From the NCBI GenBank assembly GCA_015232355.1, contig JADFZW010000020.1, forward strand, positions 1 through 64,000: a stretch of DNA of 64,000 bases, written 5' to 3'. Numbering within the stretch: the first letter of the stretch is position 1; each line of letters opens with the position of its first letter. A program made the position numbers and the translations under genes. Origin of the DNA: Oligoflexia bacterium (lineage in GTDB: Bacteria > Bdellovibrionota > Bacteriovoracia > Bacteriovoracales > Bacteriovoracaceae). A model generated the notes under the pieces. It did not search any database, had not been told where the DNA came from, and saw only the letters and a program-made list of their open reading frames with translations. Of the stretch, positions 17,545 through 25,967 are shown piece by piece.

Positions 17545-19473
17545 ATGAAGACATTTAAGTTTACTAGATCGATTATAGCGAATATGTTTTTCGCTATGTT
17601 TTTAACTCTGTTATTCACTACTGGTACTCTCTTGGCCAACAGTGAAGATGTAAAAGAAGCTATGAAGAAAGCAAAAAGTGAAGGTATCCAATTAGTAGAT
17701 ATCATTTTTGCTACTAAAGATGGAAAGCAAATAAAAGGATTAACTATTCCTGTTGATAGCTTACAAGGATCATTTGATAATATGCAAGCAACAGATGGTT
17801 CATCTATCCCAGGTTATGGTGGAGTTACATCATCTGATTTACTATTAAAACTAGATCCTAAAACTTTAAATAGCTATCCAGATGGGGCCCGCAGTAACAA
17901 ATATAAGGTAGGATATGTTCTAAGTAGTGTTCAAATCGATGAAAAAAAACCTTTTCCCGTAGACAAAGATTATCAAAAAAATATGGAAGAGGCAGTTAAA
18001 CAGTATGTCCAAGAATTAGATAAAACTAAAACTAGTGATAAAATCACTCCTGTAGTATTTTCAGGTAACGATCAAGTTAAAACTTTAGATATTATAATCT
18101 TTGATCTTGATGGTTCAATGAAAATAGTTAAAACCATCTCTGTTGATAAAAAGAATTTGGATGAGATAATTTCAGATAGTAAAAGCGAGAAAGGTTCTAT
18201 TCATAAAATCTCTTTTAAAGGAATGGAAAAAGAACTTATTGTTAAATTAGATGCTAACTCTTTCAGAGTATATCCACCATCAATGAAGAAAAATTCAGCT
18301 TACATTGTCGGTGATGTTTTAAAAGATAACAATACTCCAGATATGGCCAATCCACGTAACGTTTTAAAGATGCAAATTGAAAGATTACAAAAAGCAGTAG
18401 CAAAGGAAACTAAAAAGAACGGTAAGGAAATAAAAGATGCAGAAGTTGTTTTAGGTCCTGAAGTAGAATTCTTTTTATTAGATGAGAAGGGACAACCAAT
18501 TGATGATCGTCATTACTTTGATTTGTTAACAGATCCAAAAAACAGGAGTGCTAAAATTAATGAATTAATGGATGATCTTCTTGTACAAGTTCCGCAAATG
18601 GGAATTAGAGTAGAAAAGGGACATACTGAAGTTGCTCCTGGACAAAAAGAATTCGTATTACGCTTTGATAGTGCTTTAAGAATGGCCGATAACCTAAGCT
18701 TCACTAGAAAATTTTTAACGGATATGTCTAAACAATATGGAATGAATATCGACTTCCGTGCTAAACCATTTAATAGAGTTTACGATCATATAAAGAAAGA
18801 AGAGAAAAAAGGAATCAACGGTAGCGGACAGCACGTTCATTATAGTGTACGCTCAGCTAGCACTAAAGAAAATCTTTTTCATAGTAAGGATTGCAAATAT
18901 TCCGATATTGGTGGATCATTTATTGAAGGTGTTTTAAAACATCAATCATCAATGACCGTCGTAAGTAATCCAAGTAAGAATTCATACTTTAGATTAGTAC
19001 CAAATGCTGAAGCACCAGTTGCAGTTGCTTGGGCCGATAAAAATCGTACATGTTCACAACGTTCTCCAGAGACCGGTGGTAATCCATTCGCTACTAGAAT
19101 GGAAATTCGTTCACCTGATTCAACATGTAACTTTCACTCTTTTGGAGCTTGCTTGATTGCATCTGGTTGTGACGGTATTGAAAAATGCATGAAATTAAGA
19201 CCATCTGTTGGTACAGATAACGTTTGGAAAATGACAAAAGAAGAAAAAGAAAAGAAAGGAATTACTCCACTTCCAGGAAGTGTTGAAGAAGGAATAAAAT
19301 TATTCCAAGAGAATTGCCAAAATAATTCTGGTCTTCTTCCTAAGGAATTTGTGGAGTCAACAGTTAAACAAATTACTGAGAAGTTATCTGATAGCAATGA
19401 TCCTCAAAACCAGTCTCCTGGAATGGTAACTAAAGAAGGATATAGCGCTAACGGAAGTTCCTCTTCTCACTAA
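17545..19473 (+). CDS. Exported glutamine synthetase homologue
   Basis: 642 residues with AGGGGGA five bases before the ATG. The N-terminus is a clear signal peptide (hydrophobic to about residue 30, LLA-N). Next comes the glutamine synthetase beta-grasp domain (DIIFATKDGKQIKGLTIPVD, then TDGSSIPGY and SSDLLLKLDP). A second, degraded beta-grasp-like stretch follows at about 175-245. The catalytic barrel runs from about 260 to 580 with GPEVEFFL (E306, E308), HTEVAPGQKEF, GSGQHVHYS (H430, H432), NSYFRLVPNAEAPV, AWADKNR and RMEIRSPD. All main metal- and substrate-binding signatures are recognisable. Extra cysteines (for example CKY, TCN, CGIEKC-like pairs) would suit disulfides outside the cytosol. 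Glutamine synthetase normally makes glutamine from glutamate, ammonia and ATP in the cytosol; what an exported copy does is unknown. It converges on the protease gene with a 5-base gap. Confidence 0.85.
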   Translation: MKTFKFTRSIIANMFFAMFLTLLFTTGTLLANSEDVKEAMKKAKSEGIQLVDIIFATKDGKQIKGLTIPVDSLQGSFDNMQATDGSSIPGYGGVTSSDLLLKLDPKTLNSYPDGARSNKYKVGYVLSSVQIDEKKPFPVDKDYQKNMEEAVKQYVQELDKTKTSDKITPVVFSGNDQVKTLDIIIFDLDGSMKIVKTISVDKKNLDEIISDSKSEKGSIHKISFKGMEKELIVKLDANSFRVYPPSMKKNSAYIVGDVLKDNNTPDMANPRNVLKMQIERLQKAVAKETKKNGKEIKDAEVVLGPEVEFFLLDEKGQPIDDRHYFDLLTDPKNRSAKINELMDDLLVQVPQMGIRVEKGHTEVAPGQKEFVLRFDSALRMADNLSFTRKFLTDMSKQYGMNIDFRAKPFNRVYDHIKKEEKKGINGSGQHVHYSVRSASTKENLFHSKDCKYSDIGGSFIEGVLKHQSSMTVVSNPSKNSYFRLVPNAEAPVAVAWADKNRTCSQRSPETGGNPFATRMEIRSPDSTCNFHSFGACLIASGCDGIEKCMKLRPSVGTDNVWKMTKEEKEKKGITPLPGSVEEGIKLFQENCQNNSGLLPKEFVESTVKQITEKLSDSNDPQNQSPGMVTKEGYSANGSSSSH

Positions 19474-19478
19474 TATCA

Positions 19479-20717
19479 TTAAGGAGCAATAGCTGGAGCT
19501 GGCGGATACTTTGCACTTTCAACATCTGGCCTATAAATAGAGATAGCGTAATTTGCCAAGTACTTCGCCCACTCATAAGAACGCTTTGTAACTTTTCCAA
19601 CATAAGGCTGCTCTTCACCACTTCTATTCAAATCATAATTATAATAAGTTTTTTCTTTTGTATACAAACCACCAGAATAATATTCTGATTCTCTTACATA
19701 GAATACTCCCTTATTATTACAACCATATTTTAAAATAGCAGCGTCTACCATCTTCTTGTGAGTTGAACCAAGTCCACTCTTAATTGATTTGACATCTGGA
19801 CAACGACTATCACCAATTGCAATTGAATCCTCATCATCATAGCCAACAATCAAAATAGCATGCCAAACTTCAGAATCATTATACACAACTAGCACTGGTC
19901 CCTGATTTTTAACAAGAGCACGCTTGATACGATCAATAGTTATATCACTCATCACAGTCACATTATAGCGAGTACTTAGATCTTTCTTTCCATATAAAAC
20001 CTGTCTTTCAATTTTAGGAGTTTTTGCAATTAGTGATTTCCAATTTGATGGAATCATATATTTCCAATTATATTTTACACTATAACGAAGCCAATAGTTT
20101 CCTTTGGTATAACGATGAGTTTTATTTTTTAATCCACCTCCATAATCATTAAATAAATAGATATTATTTACCAACCAACTGTTGTTGTATTTATTGCTTA
20201 CATTCATTAACCAGCGCTCTGATAAATCCGTTTTTCCATTGGACAATCGCTCTTCTTTGGGTACATCCATATTGAGTAAAATTTCCATAGCACCTGTAGT
20301 GGCCATATAATGGCAGCTACCTGCATTTACATATGATGATGTACCATAGACTCCTTGATGTTGATCTGGTGATGGTAAAATGTAATCAAGGAGTGATTTA
20401 TAATTTGTTGGTAATGGATCATTACCTAAATCAATCTCAGTGCTATCAGTGACCTCTGGAAAGCTATCAGGATAACCAGCTTTTAGATCTTTGCTCTTTT
20501 GATTCTCCTCTCCTTTTTCGCTTTTAACCACACTACTTTCACTACCATCAATACTTTTACCAATCTTCTTCTGATAACGAATATATTGTTCATATGTTGA
20601 TGATTGATGAGGATGAATAAGATCTTCCTCTACATTACTATTGCTCGCATAAACTGATTGTCCTAATCCCAGTCCTAATCCAAGTCCTAATCCTAAAGTC
20701 ACAAATAATTTTTTCAT
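19479..20717 (-). CDS. Exported papain-like (C1-type) cysteine protease
   Basis: 412 residues with GGGGGAAG just before the ATG. The signal peptide contains a Gly-Leu run encoded by a DNA repeat. A Ser/Lys-rich propeptide-like stretch follows to about residue 125. The papain pattern is visible as AGSCHYMATTGAMEILL, where Cys is the predicted nucleophile and a trailing LSNGKTDLSE recalls the LSEQ segment, and later as VWHAILIVGYDDED with the catalytic His. The usual oxyanion Gln before the Cys is not obvious and the third-residue Asn is uncertain. Likely secreted to digest protein. No inhibitor gene is adjacent. Confidence 0.7.
   Translation of the reverse strand: MKKLFVTLGLGLGLGLGLGQSVYASNSNVEEDLIHPHQSSTYEQYIRYQKKIGKSIDGSESSVVKSEKGEENQKSKDLKAGYPDSFPEVTDSTEIDLGNDPLPTNYKSLLDYILPSPDQHQGVYGTSSYVNAGSCHYMATTGAMEILLNMDVPKEERLSNGKTDLSERWLMNVSNKYNNSWLVNNIYLFNDYGGGLKNKTHRYTKGNYWLRYSVKYNWKYMIPSNWKSLIAKTPKIERQVLYGKKDLSTRYNVTVMSDITIDRIKRALVKNQGPVLVVYNDSEVWHAILIVGYDDEDSIAIGDSRCPDVKSIKSGLGSTHKKMVDAAILKYGCNNKGVFYVRESEYYSGGLYTKEKTYYNYDLNRSGEEQPYVGKVTKRSYEWAKYLANYAISIYRPDVESAKYPPAPAIAP
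20661..20700. repeat. 12-bp tandem repeat inside a signal-peptide region
   Basis: TCCTAATCC-type units repeated in frame encode the GLGLGLGLG run of the papain-like protease signal peptide. Gain or loss of a unit would lengthen or shorten the hydrophobic core by four residues without a frameshift. Confidence 0.6.
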
Positions 20718-21137
20718 ACTTCCCCCAAAATAAGATAAATAAAAAATAGTAACTATAACTAGCTACTACTTCCTACGCACATAAATATGTGTTTATCTAT
20801 TCGCACTTTTACTAATCATCTTAATAGTAAAAATAGTAAAAATTCATAATCTGTTCCAAAACAAAATAAAAAAAATAAAAAAAACAAAACAGCACTTAGA
20901 GCGCAAACATTTTGAGGCATAAACAAATAACAAATAAGCACTACACTCTCAAAAATCATAAAAATTTTTAGACAATTTGTGATATTGTGATTTGAGTTTT
21001 CCAATAGTTAAATCAAATCACTAACATTTTATAAATTTTACAAATTTTAGGAAATTAACTATCAAGAGCATGATATAATTAAAATCATGATTAATTGTTT
21101 AAACAAAAATTTAAACTAAACAAAATTGGAATTTTTT
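20718..21137. other. Intergenic region between protease and coiled-coil gene
   Basis: 420 AT-rich bases between divergent genes. It contains the short inverted repeat CACATA-AA-TATGTG (20778-20791), a TATAAT at 21074, and the palindrome AATCATGATT just after it. A 62-codon minus-strand frame at 20816-21004 has low-complexity Phe/Leu content and no Shine-Dalgarno sequence, so I do not call it. Confidence 0.5.
21074..21079 (+). promoter_or_regulatory. Possible -10 box
   Basis: TATAAT 58 bases before the coiled-coil protein start, with a 10-bp palindrome AATCATGATT immediately downstream that could be an operator. No convincing -35 box. Confidence 0.25.
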
Positions 21138-21449
21138 ATGAGCACAAAAAAAATAGATATAAAACTACTTACAAAATTAATAGAAGAGAGAGAAAAATTA
21201 TTACAGGAAAAACCACATCTACAAAAATTGCAAAAAGAGATAGATGAGCTACTTCAAAAGATTGGAGATGATCCAAATAAACGAATGATAGCACTAAATG
21301 AGATAATGATGCGTAAATTTAAAGAGGAACTAATTCCAGCATTGAACGATCTATCATCCACTGTAAATCAACTTAAAAAAAGTATTGAACCAGCTAATTC
21401 AAACTCCTCTGACGAGGGAAGCAAAAACGATAATCTTTTGCATCTATAA
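21138..21449 (+). CDS. Small coiled-coil protein of unknown function
   Basis: 103 residues from the ATG at 21138; a TTG four codons earlier is possible, and neither has a strong Shine-Dalgarno. The protein is charged, Leu-rich and helical: residues about 8-45 have heptad-like spacing (LLTKLIEEREKLLQ, then LQKLQKEIDELLQKI), and a second helix at about 62-85 ends in a polar Asn/Ser tail. No signal peptide or membrane segment. I do not recognise the family. It precedes the sugar operon by about 100 bases, but nothing links it to that pathway. Confidence 0.65.
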   Translation: MSTKKIDIKLLTKLIEEREKLLQEKPHLQKLQKEIDELLQKIGDDPNKRMIALNEIMMRKFKEELIPALNDLSSTVNQLKKSIEPANSNSSDEGSKNDNLLHL

Positions 21450-21552
21450 ATCAATATAAATCAATATAAATTTCTGTATACATAACCTACATAAATACAT
21501 AATATAAATTATTATACATCTACATAATAACAGTAATCAAGGATAACCAGAG

Positions 21553-22590
21553 ATGAAAGTTTTAGTCACTGGAGGAGCAGGATTTTTAGGTTCACATGTT
21601 TCAGAATTCTATCGAACAAAGGGATGGGAAGTTTTAGCATATGATAACTTAACCAAATTTGAATTAAATCGCACAGGTCACAACCCTGAAAAGATCAGAG
21701 AGTATAATCAAAAATTTTTAAATAAAATTGGTGCTCAGCTAGTTGAAGCAGATATAAGAGATTATCAGAAGCTCTTAGCTGCCGCTCGCTCTTGCGATTA
21801 TATTATTCATACTGCTGCCCAACCAGCAATGACCATAGGAATAGAAGATCCTGATTTAGATTTTACTTCAAATGTTGTTGGAACCTATAACGTTTTATCT
21901 GTGGCCAAAAAATTAAATATTCCAGTTGTAAATTGTTGTACTATTCATGTCTATGGAAATGGCATCAATGATAATTTAACTGAAGATCCCACTCGCTATC
22001 TTCACACGCCAGTTGCTATTTCAGAGGATTTTCCCATTCTCACAGGGAAAATCACTCCACTTCATGCCTCTAAAATTTGTGGCGAACACTATGTAAGAAT
22101 GTTTATTGATACCTACGGATTAAAAGCGGCCAGTTTTCGCTTAACTGGTCTTTATGGTGAAAGACAATTTGGTGGCGAAGATCATGGATGGGTTGCTAAC
22201 TTTACAATCAGAACTGTGATGAATAGACCAATCTCTCTATTTAATACTGGTAAACAAGTTCGAGACATTTTACATGCAAAGGACTTGTGCGAATGTTTTC
22301 ATGCATTTTATGAACAGCAGATAGCAGGTGTCTACACTGTAGGTGGAGGACCTGAGCATATGATTTCACTAATTGAGACTCTCAATTATCTAGGTGAATT
22401 AAATAACAATAATAAATCTGAAATTAAATTTGCAGGAGAGCGCTTTGGAGATTTAAATTATTTTGTCTCTGATATAACTAAAGTTAGAACTAATTTAAAG
22501 TGGCAACCAAAAATAAAACCAAAGCAAGGAATTTCTTATCTCTACAATTGGGTTCGAGAGAATCGAGAGCTATTTGAAAAACAACAGTGA
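21553..22590 (+). CDS. Extended-SDR NAD-dependent sugar epimerase, CDP-paratose/tyvelose epimerase-like
   Basis: 345 residues. VTGGAGFLGSHV is the NAD(P)-binding loop. AAQPAMTIGIEDP and RQFGGEDHGWVANF closely resemble the motifs of CDP-paratose 2-epimerase (tyvelose epimerase). The family's YxxxK catalytic pair should fall in PLHASKICGE: K174 is kept but the Tyr position is L170, which is odd and may change or abolish the usual oxidation chemistry. CCTIHVYG supplies the Thr of the triad. First gene of a plus-strand operon with a nucleotidyltransferase, a GT2 and a membrane glycosyltransferase candidate, pointing to synthesis of a surface sugar. The exact sugar cannot be read from sequence. 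Confidence 0.75.
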   Translation: MKVLVTGGAGFLGSHVSEFYRTKGWEVLAYDNLTKFELNRTGHNPEKIREYNQKFLNKIGAQLVEADIRDYQKLLAAARSCDYIIHTAAQPAMTIGIEDPDLDFTSNVVGTYNVLSVAKKLNIPVVNCCTIHVYGNGINDNLTEDPTRYLHTPVAISEDFPILTGKITPLHASKICGEHYVRMFIDTYGLKAASFRLTGLYGERQFGGEDHGWVANFTIRTVMNRPISLFNTGKQVRDILHAKDLCECFHAFYEQQIAGVYTVGGGPEHMISLIETLNYLGELNNNNKSEIKFAGERFGDLNYFVSDITKVRTNLKWQPKIKPKQGISYLYNWVRENRELFEKQQ

Positions 22591-22614
22591 CAATAACAAA
22601 ATGAAAGCAAAAAA

Positions 22615-23331
22615 ATGAAAGCAATTATTTTGGCCGGTGGAAGAGGCAAGCGACTTAATCAATACACTCAAGATAACAATAAATGTATGTTACCATTTGA
22701 AGGAATTCCTTTAATTGAACATAGCTTACGAAAAATTATCTCTCTTCCTATTGACGAAATAATAATTGTTGTCGGCCATCGTGCTGAAGATATCATTAAC
22801 TTCTATGGCATTCACTACAATGGCAAACGCATTCGCTACGTAATCCAGCGTGAACTAAAAGGATTAGTTCATGCAATCGAGTGTTGTCAACAAGCTGTTG
22901 GGTATGATGATTTTATGTTATTTTTAGGTGATGAAATCATGGTTAATCCTCATCATCAGCAGATGCTGGAATATTTTCACTGTGAGGATGTATTTGCCCT
23001 CTGTGGAACAGTGACCGTGGAAGATACTTCCTTAATCTCTAAAACCTATGCAATAATTTATAATGAAATAAACAGTCAAATCTTTCGATTAGTAGAAAAA
23101 CCAAAAAAAGCACTTAATAATTTTATGGGAACTGGAAATTGCATCTTTAAAAATGAGATCTTCAATTACATTGGGCAAACTCCAATAAATCAGACCAGAC
23201 AAGAAAAAGAACTTCCTGATCTTATTCAATGTGCGATAGATGATGGAAAAGTAGTTAAAGCATATTCAGTATGTGATAGATACATAAATGTTAATAGCGA
23301 AGATGATATTATTTGGATAAACAACATCTAA
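22615..23331 (+). CDS. Sugar-phosphate nucleotidyltransferase
   Basis: 238 residues beginning KAIILAGGRGKRLNQYT, the nucleotide-binding loop of the NTP-transferase family, then CMLPFEGIPLIEH with the conserved Lys region slightly modified (KCMLPFEG instead of KP.P). A DDFMLFLGDE segment corresponds to the metal-binding aspartate. It would activate a sugar-1-phosphate as an NDP-sugar for the epimerase 24 bases upstream. NTP and sugar specificity are not evident. Confidence 0.75.
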   Translation: MKAIILAGGRGKRLNQYTQDNNKCMLPFEGIPLIEHSLRKIISLPIDEIIIVVGHRAEDIINFYGIHYNGKRIRYVIQRELKGLVHAIECCQQAVGYDDFMLFLGDEIMVNPHHQQMLEYFHCEDVFALCGTVTVEDTSLISKTYAIIYNEINSQIFRLVEKPKKALNNFMGTGNCIFKNEIFNYIGQTPINQTRQEKELPDLIQCAIDDGKVVKAYSVCDRYINVNSEDDIIWINNI

Positions 23332-23372
23332 TTAAAAAATATCTAAAATAAAACATAAAACAAGGATCAAAA

Positions 23373-24146
23373 ATGATTCGTAAAACTCCTCACTTAATTA
23401 TTGTTCCTGCCTACAATGAGGAGAATACTATTGCAGAGCTAGTTACAAGGTTAGCACCTAATGGTGATCTTTGTATTGTAAATGATTGCAGTAAAGATCG
23501 CACAGCAGAGATTTTATCTTCTCTACAAAATAGCAATAACAACAATAACAATTTAATAAATCTGCATGTGATAAATCACACTGTCAACACTCACATTCCA
23601 GGCGCTATCTTAGATGGTATGAAATACGCTGTGGAGAATGGATATGAATATGCAATCACCTTGGATGCAGGATTAAGCCACAATCCAGACGAGATCGATC
23701 GTTTCTTAAAGGCCAAAGACCCTGCTATCGCTGCTGCTGATTTAATTATTGGATATCGTACAAAAAAAATTAAAACTCCACTCTACAGAAAATTTTTAAC
23801 CTTCGCTGGCAATAATATTTACAATCTATGTTTAGATTTTCCCTGGCGAGCACTTCCTTTCACTTTCCACCGCAAACATAAATTTTATCTTGATCTCACC
23901 TCCGGATACCGTAGATATTCAAAAAGGGCGATGAGTATTTTAGTTGATTGCAAAAGTAAAGAGATGATGAAAAGTAAATCATTTGATTTTCTTTTAGAGA
24001 GTGTCTTTTATATCTATCAAAACAATCTAACAATCGAAGAGGTTCCTATTTCCTATCAATTCTCCAACAGTTCACTAAATCCGAAAGTAGTTAAAAATTG
24101 TATTATGATGTCTCTTCAATTAATGAGAACAAAAAATAAGAAATAA
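23373..24146 (+). CDS. Family 2 glycosyltransferase
   Basis: 257 residues with AAGGATC eight bases before the start. GT-A fold landmarks: LIIVPAYNEENTIAELV, LCIVNDCSKDRTAEIL, and an ITLDAGLSHNPDEI segment in the place of the DxD/DADxQ motif (only D, then SH), as in DPM1-like enzymes. No C-terminal membrane helices are visible, so the product is probably soluble or peripheral. Likely transfers a sugar or makes a polyprenyl-phosphate sugar that the next gene's membrane protein could use. Confidence 0.75.
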   Translation: MIRKTPHLIIVPAYNEENTIAELVTRLAPNGDLCIVNDCSKDRTAEILSSLQNSNNNNNNLINLHVINHTVNTHIPGAILDGMKYAVENGYEYAITLDAGLSHNPDEIDRFLKAKDPAIAAADLIIGYRTKKIKTPLYRKFLTFAGNNIYNLCLDFPWRALPFTFHRKHKFYLDLTSGYRRYSKRAMSILVDCKSKEMMKSKSFDFLLESVFYIYQNNLTIEEVPISYQFSNSSLNPKVVKNCIMMSLQLMRTKNKK

Positions 24147-24167
24147 AAAAATAAGAAATTAAAAATC

Positions 24168-25622
24168 ATGAAACTTCTATGGCAAAATAGACTCTTAGTT
24201 TGGTTAATTCTTTTCATTCTAGTAAATTTGATAATTCGCGGAACTGGAGATGCAAATCAAAATTCCCGTTACATGACTATGAGAGCGATATGTAATGATT
24301 ATTCATTTCAAACAAATAAATACATTCACTGGACCGATGATTGGGCCAAAACTCCAGATGGCAACTATTACTCTATTAAAGCACCAGGCCCCATGCTACT
24401 GACATTTCCACTATTTTGTTTTATGGATTTTTTTTCTAAAACATTTGATAAAAAACATTGGCAAAATTGGCAAAAATTTGGAATGGAGCGAACACCACCA
24501 GGCCCTGCACATACAATTATTCTAACTCTCTTTACTCAAATAATTCCTTTCGCAATAATTGTGGGTATGTTGATTCTCTACTTACAGAGGGAAAATTATC
24601 CATTTAATGGAATCTATTTTATGACTCTGGCATTGCTTTTCGGAAACACCTCGGCCCTATTTATGAATACATTTTTTGGTCACGGAATAGTGGCATTCTT
24701 TATGGTGGCCATGATTTATTTTCTCTTAAAAGAAAATTTTAAATTAGTTGGATTATTTTTTGCTCTCTCTCTCTTAAGCGACTACATGATAGCGCTAGCA
24801 TTTCCACCTCTGATTTTGACCATATTTTTAATTAACAAAACATCTACACCTACATCTCCACCTAAAAAATGGATGTTAAACCTTTTCGACATCTCCATAG
24901 GTGGGTTTATTCCAGCACTACTGTGGTGTTGGTATCACTACTCATCTTTTGGTGGAATCTTTACTATCGCTAACACTTTTTCCAATCCAGATGTTATGTT
25001 TGGTAAAAACAATCTAAGTGAATTCTTCTCTTCTTCCAACGGATCAGAGATCCTCTATCAACTGCTAATCGGAAAATCACGTGGAATGCTCTACACTGTT
25101 CCTTGGATTTTATTTTTCTTAGCTCTTTCAATTCCTCTACTCTTAAAAAATAACAAAAACCTCATATGCAATCACAGATCGCACAGATTGCACAGATTCC
25201 ACAAACCACTTATACTTTTTTCTCTAATATCGTTCTTTCTCTTTATTTTATTAAACTCTACCTTTGTTGGTTGGCATTCAGGATCATCTCCTGGGCCAAG
25301 ATATATCTCTGCAATCTTTCCAGTATTTGCAATAGTGATTGCACTTGAATGGAATTTCATTCCCAAAATGGCCAAACTACTTTTATGGATAATGCTTGGA
25401 TTTTCAATCCTGTTTAGAAATCTTGTTTGTGCTACAACTATTCTTTCTAAGATAGAGGGTGGAATGGGTATTTGGGAATGGCATGTAAATTATTTAATTA
25501 AAGATCCCTTATTCCCCAAACATCTATTAAGATTTATTATTTTGATGGCACTATTTGCGTTGGCGCTGCTCTTCACTCATTTACGAAAAAAAATCTACTT
25601 CTGTTCTGCCAACCAATTATAG
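24168..25622 (+). CDS. Polytopic membrane protein, GT-C glycosyltransferase candidate
   Basis: 484 residues with about ten hydrophobic helices beginning at residue 10. The first long loop after helix 1 contains RYMTMRAICNDYSF, then WTDDWAKTPDGNYYSIKAPG. Acidic residues in this loop are typical of GT-C enzymes (PMT/ArnT type) that take sugar from a lipid carrier. That, and its place after a DPM1-like GT2, support the call, but no family-defining motif is decisive. Its last 28 bases overlap the oppositely oriented STAS/SEC14 gene. Confidence 0.6.
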   Translation: MKLLWQNRLLVWLILFILVNLIIRGTGDANQNSRYMTMRAICNDYSFQTNKYIHWTDDWAKTPDGNYYSIKAPGPMLLTFPLFCFMDFFSKTFDKKHWQNWQKFGMERTPPGPAHTIILTLFTQIIPFAIIVGMLILYLQRENYPFNGIYFMTLALLFGNTSALFMNTFFGHGIVAFFMVAMIYFLLKENFKLVGLFFALSLLSDYMIALAFPPLILTIFLINKTSTPTSPPKKWMLNLFDISIGGFIPALLWCWYHYSSFGGIFTIANTFSNPDVMFGKNNLSEFFSSSNGSEILYQLLIGKSRGMLYTVPWILFFLALSIPLLLKNNKNLICNHRSHRLHRFHKPLILFSLISFFLFILLNSTFVGWHSGSSPGPRYISAIFPVFAIVIALEWNFIPKMAKLLLWIMLGFSILFRNLVCATTILSKIEGGMGIWEWHVNYLIKDPLFPKHLLRFIILMALFALALLFTHLRKKIYFCSANQL

Positions 25623-25960
25623 GCATCCTCTCTATTTTCTAATACTGGCCAATTACGTCCTGTCATCATCATTAACAATTGATAGAATTTTCTAATTAAT
25701 GGTGACAATCCCACAACAGCAGCATATTTAACAAATGGTTTGTTACCAATCATATACTCTTTAAATGGAATCATATGTGTTTTAAATTCTATCTTGGTAT
25801 TGGTAAAATCAGCACATACCCATAAGGATTTCGGTTCTTGTCTTCTTATCGTGCTTACTGCCTCTTCCATCACAATTAAAACTTGTTCTGGATTAAGATT
25901 AGAATAATCTGTTATCAAAATCAATCGTGATTTATGTAAATAAAACTTTATCCTATCCAT
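25595..25960 (-). CDS. STAS/SEC14-like (SpoIIAA-like) domain protein
   Basis: 121 residues. The pattern is a beta-strand LILITDYSNLNPEQVLIVMEEA, then SLWVCADFTNTKIEF, then KYAAVVGLSPLIRKFYQLLMMMTGR and a final DAYNWLAEQK. This is the layout of small stand-alone STAS/SEC14 proteins; a second one lies at 50304-50672. Such proteins are thought to act in protein-protein signalling or lipid binding; function here is unknown. It follows the minus-strand membrane gene by 7 bases, so the two are probably co-transcribed, and its end overlaps the converging GT-C candidate. Confidence 0.65.
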   Translation of the reverse strand: MDRIKFYLHKSRLILITDYSNLNPEQVLIVMEEAVSTIRRQEPKSLWVCADFTNTKIEFKTHMIPFKEYMIGNKPFVKYAAVVGLSPLIRKFYQLLMMMTGRNWPVLENREDAYNWLAEQK

Positions 25961-25967
25961 ATAGTTT

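Noticed and set aside
20816..21004. 62-codon minus-strand frame with a hydrophobic Phe/Leu-rich product
   Set aside because: Low complexity from A/T runs, no ribosome-binding site, and it lies in a divergent promoter region.
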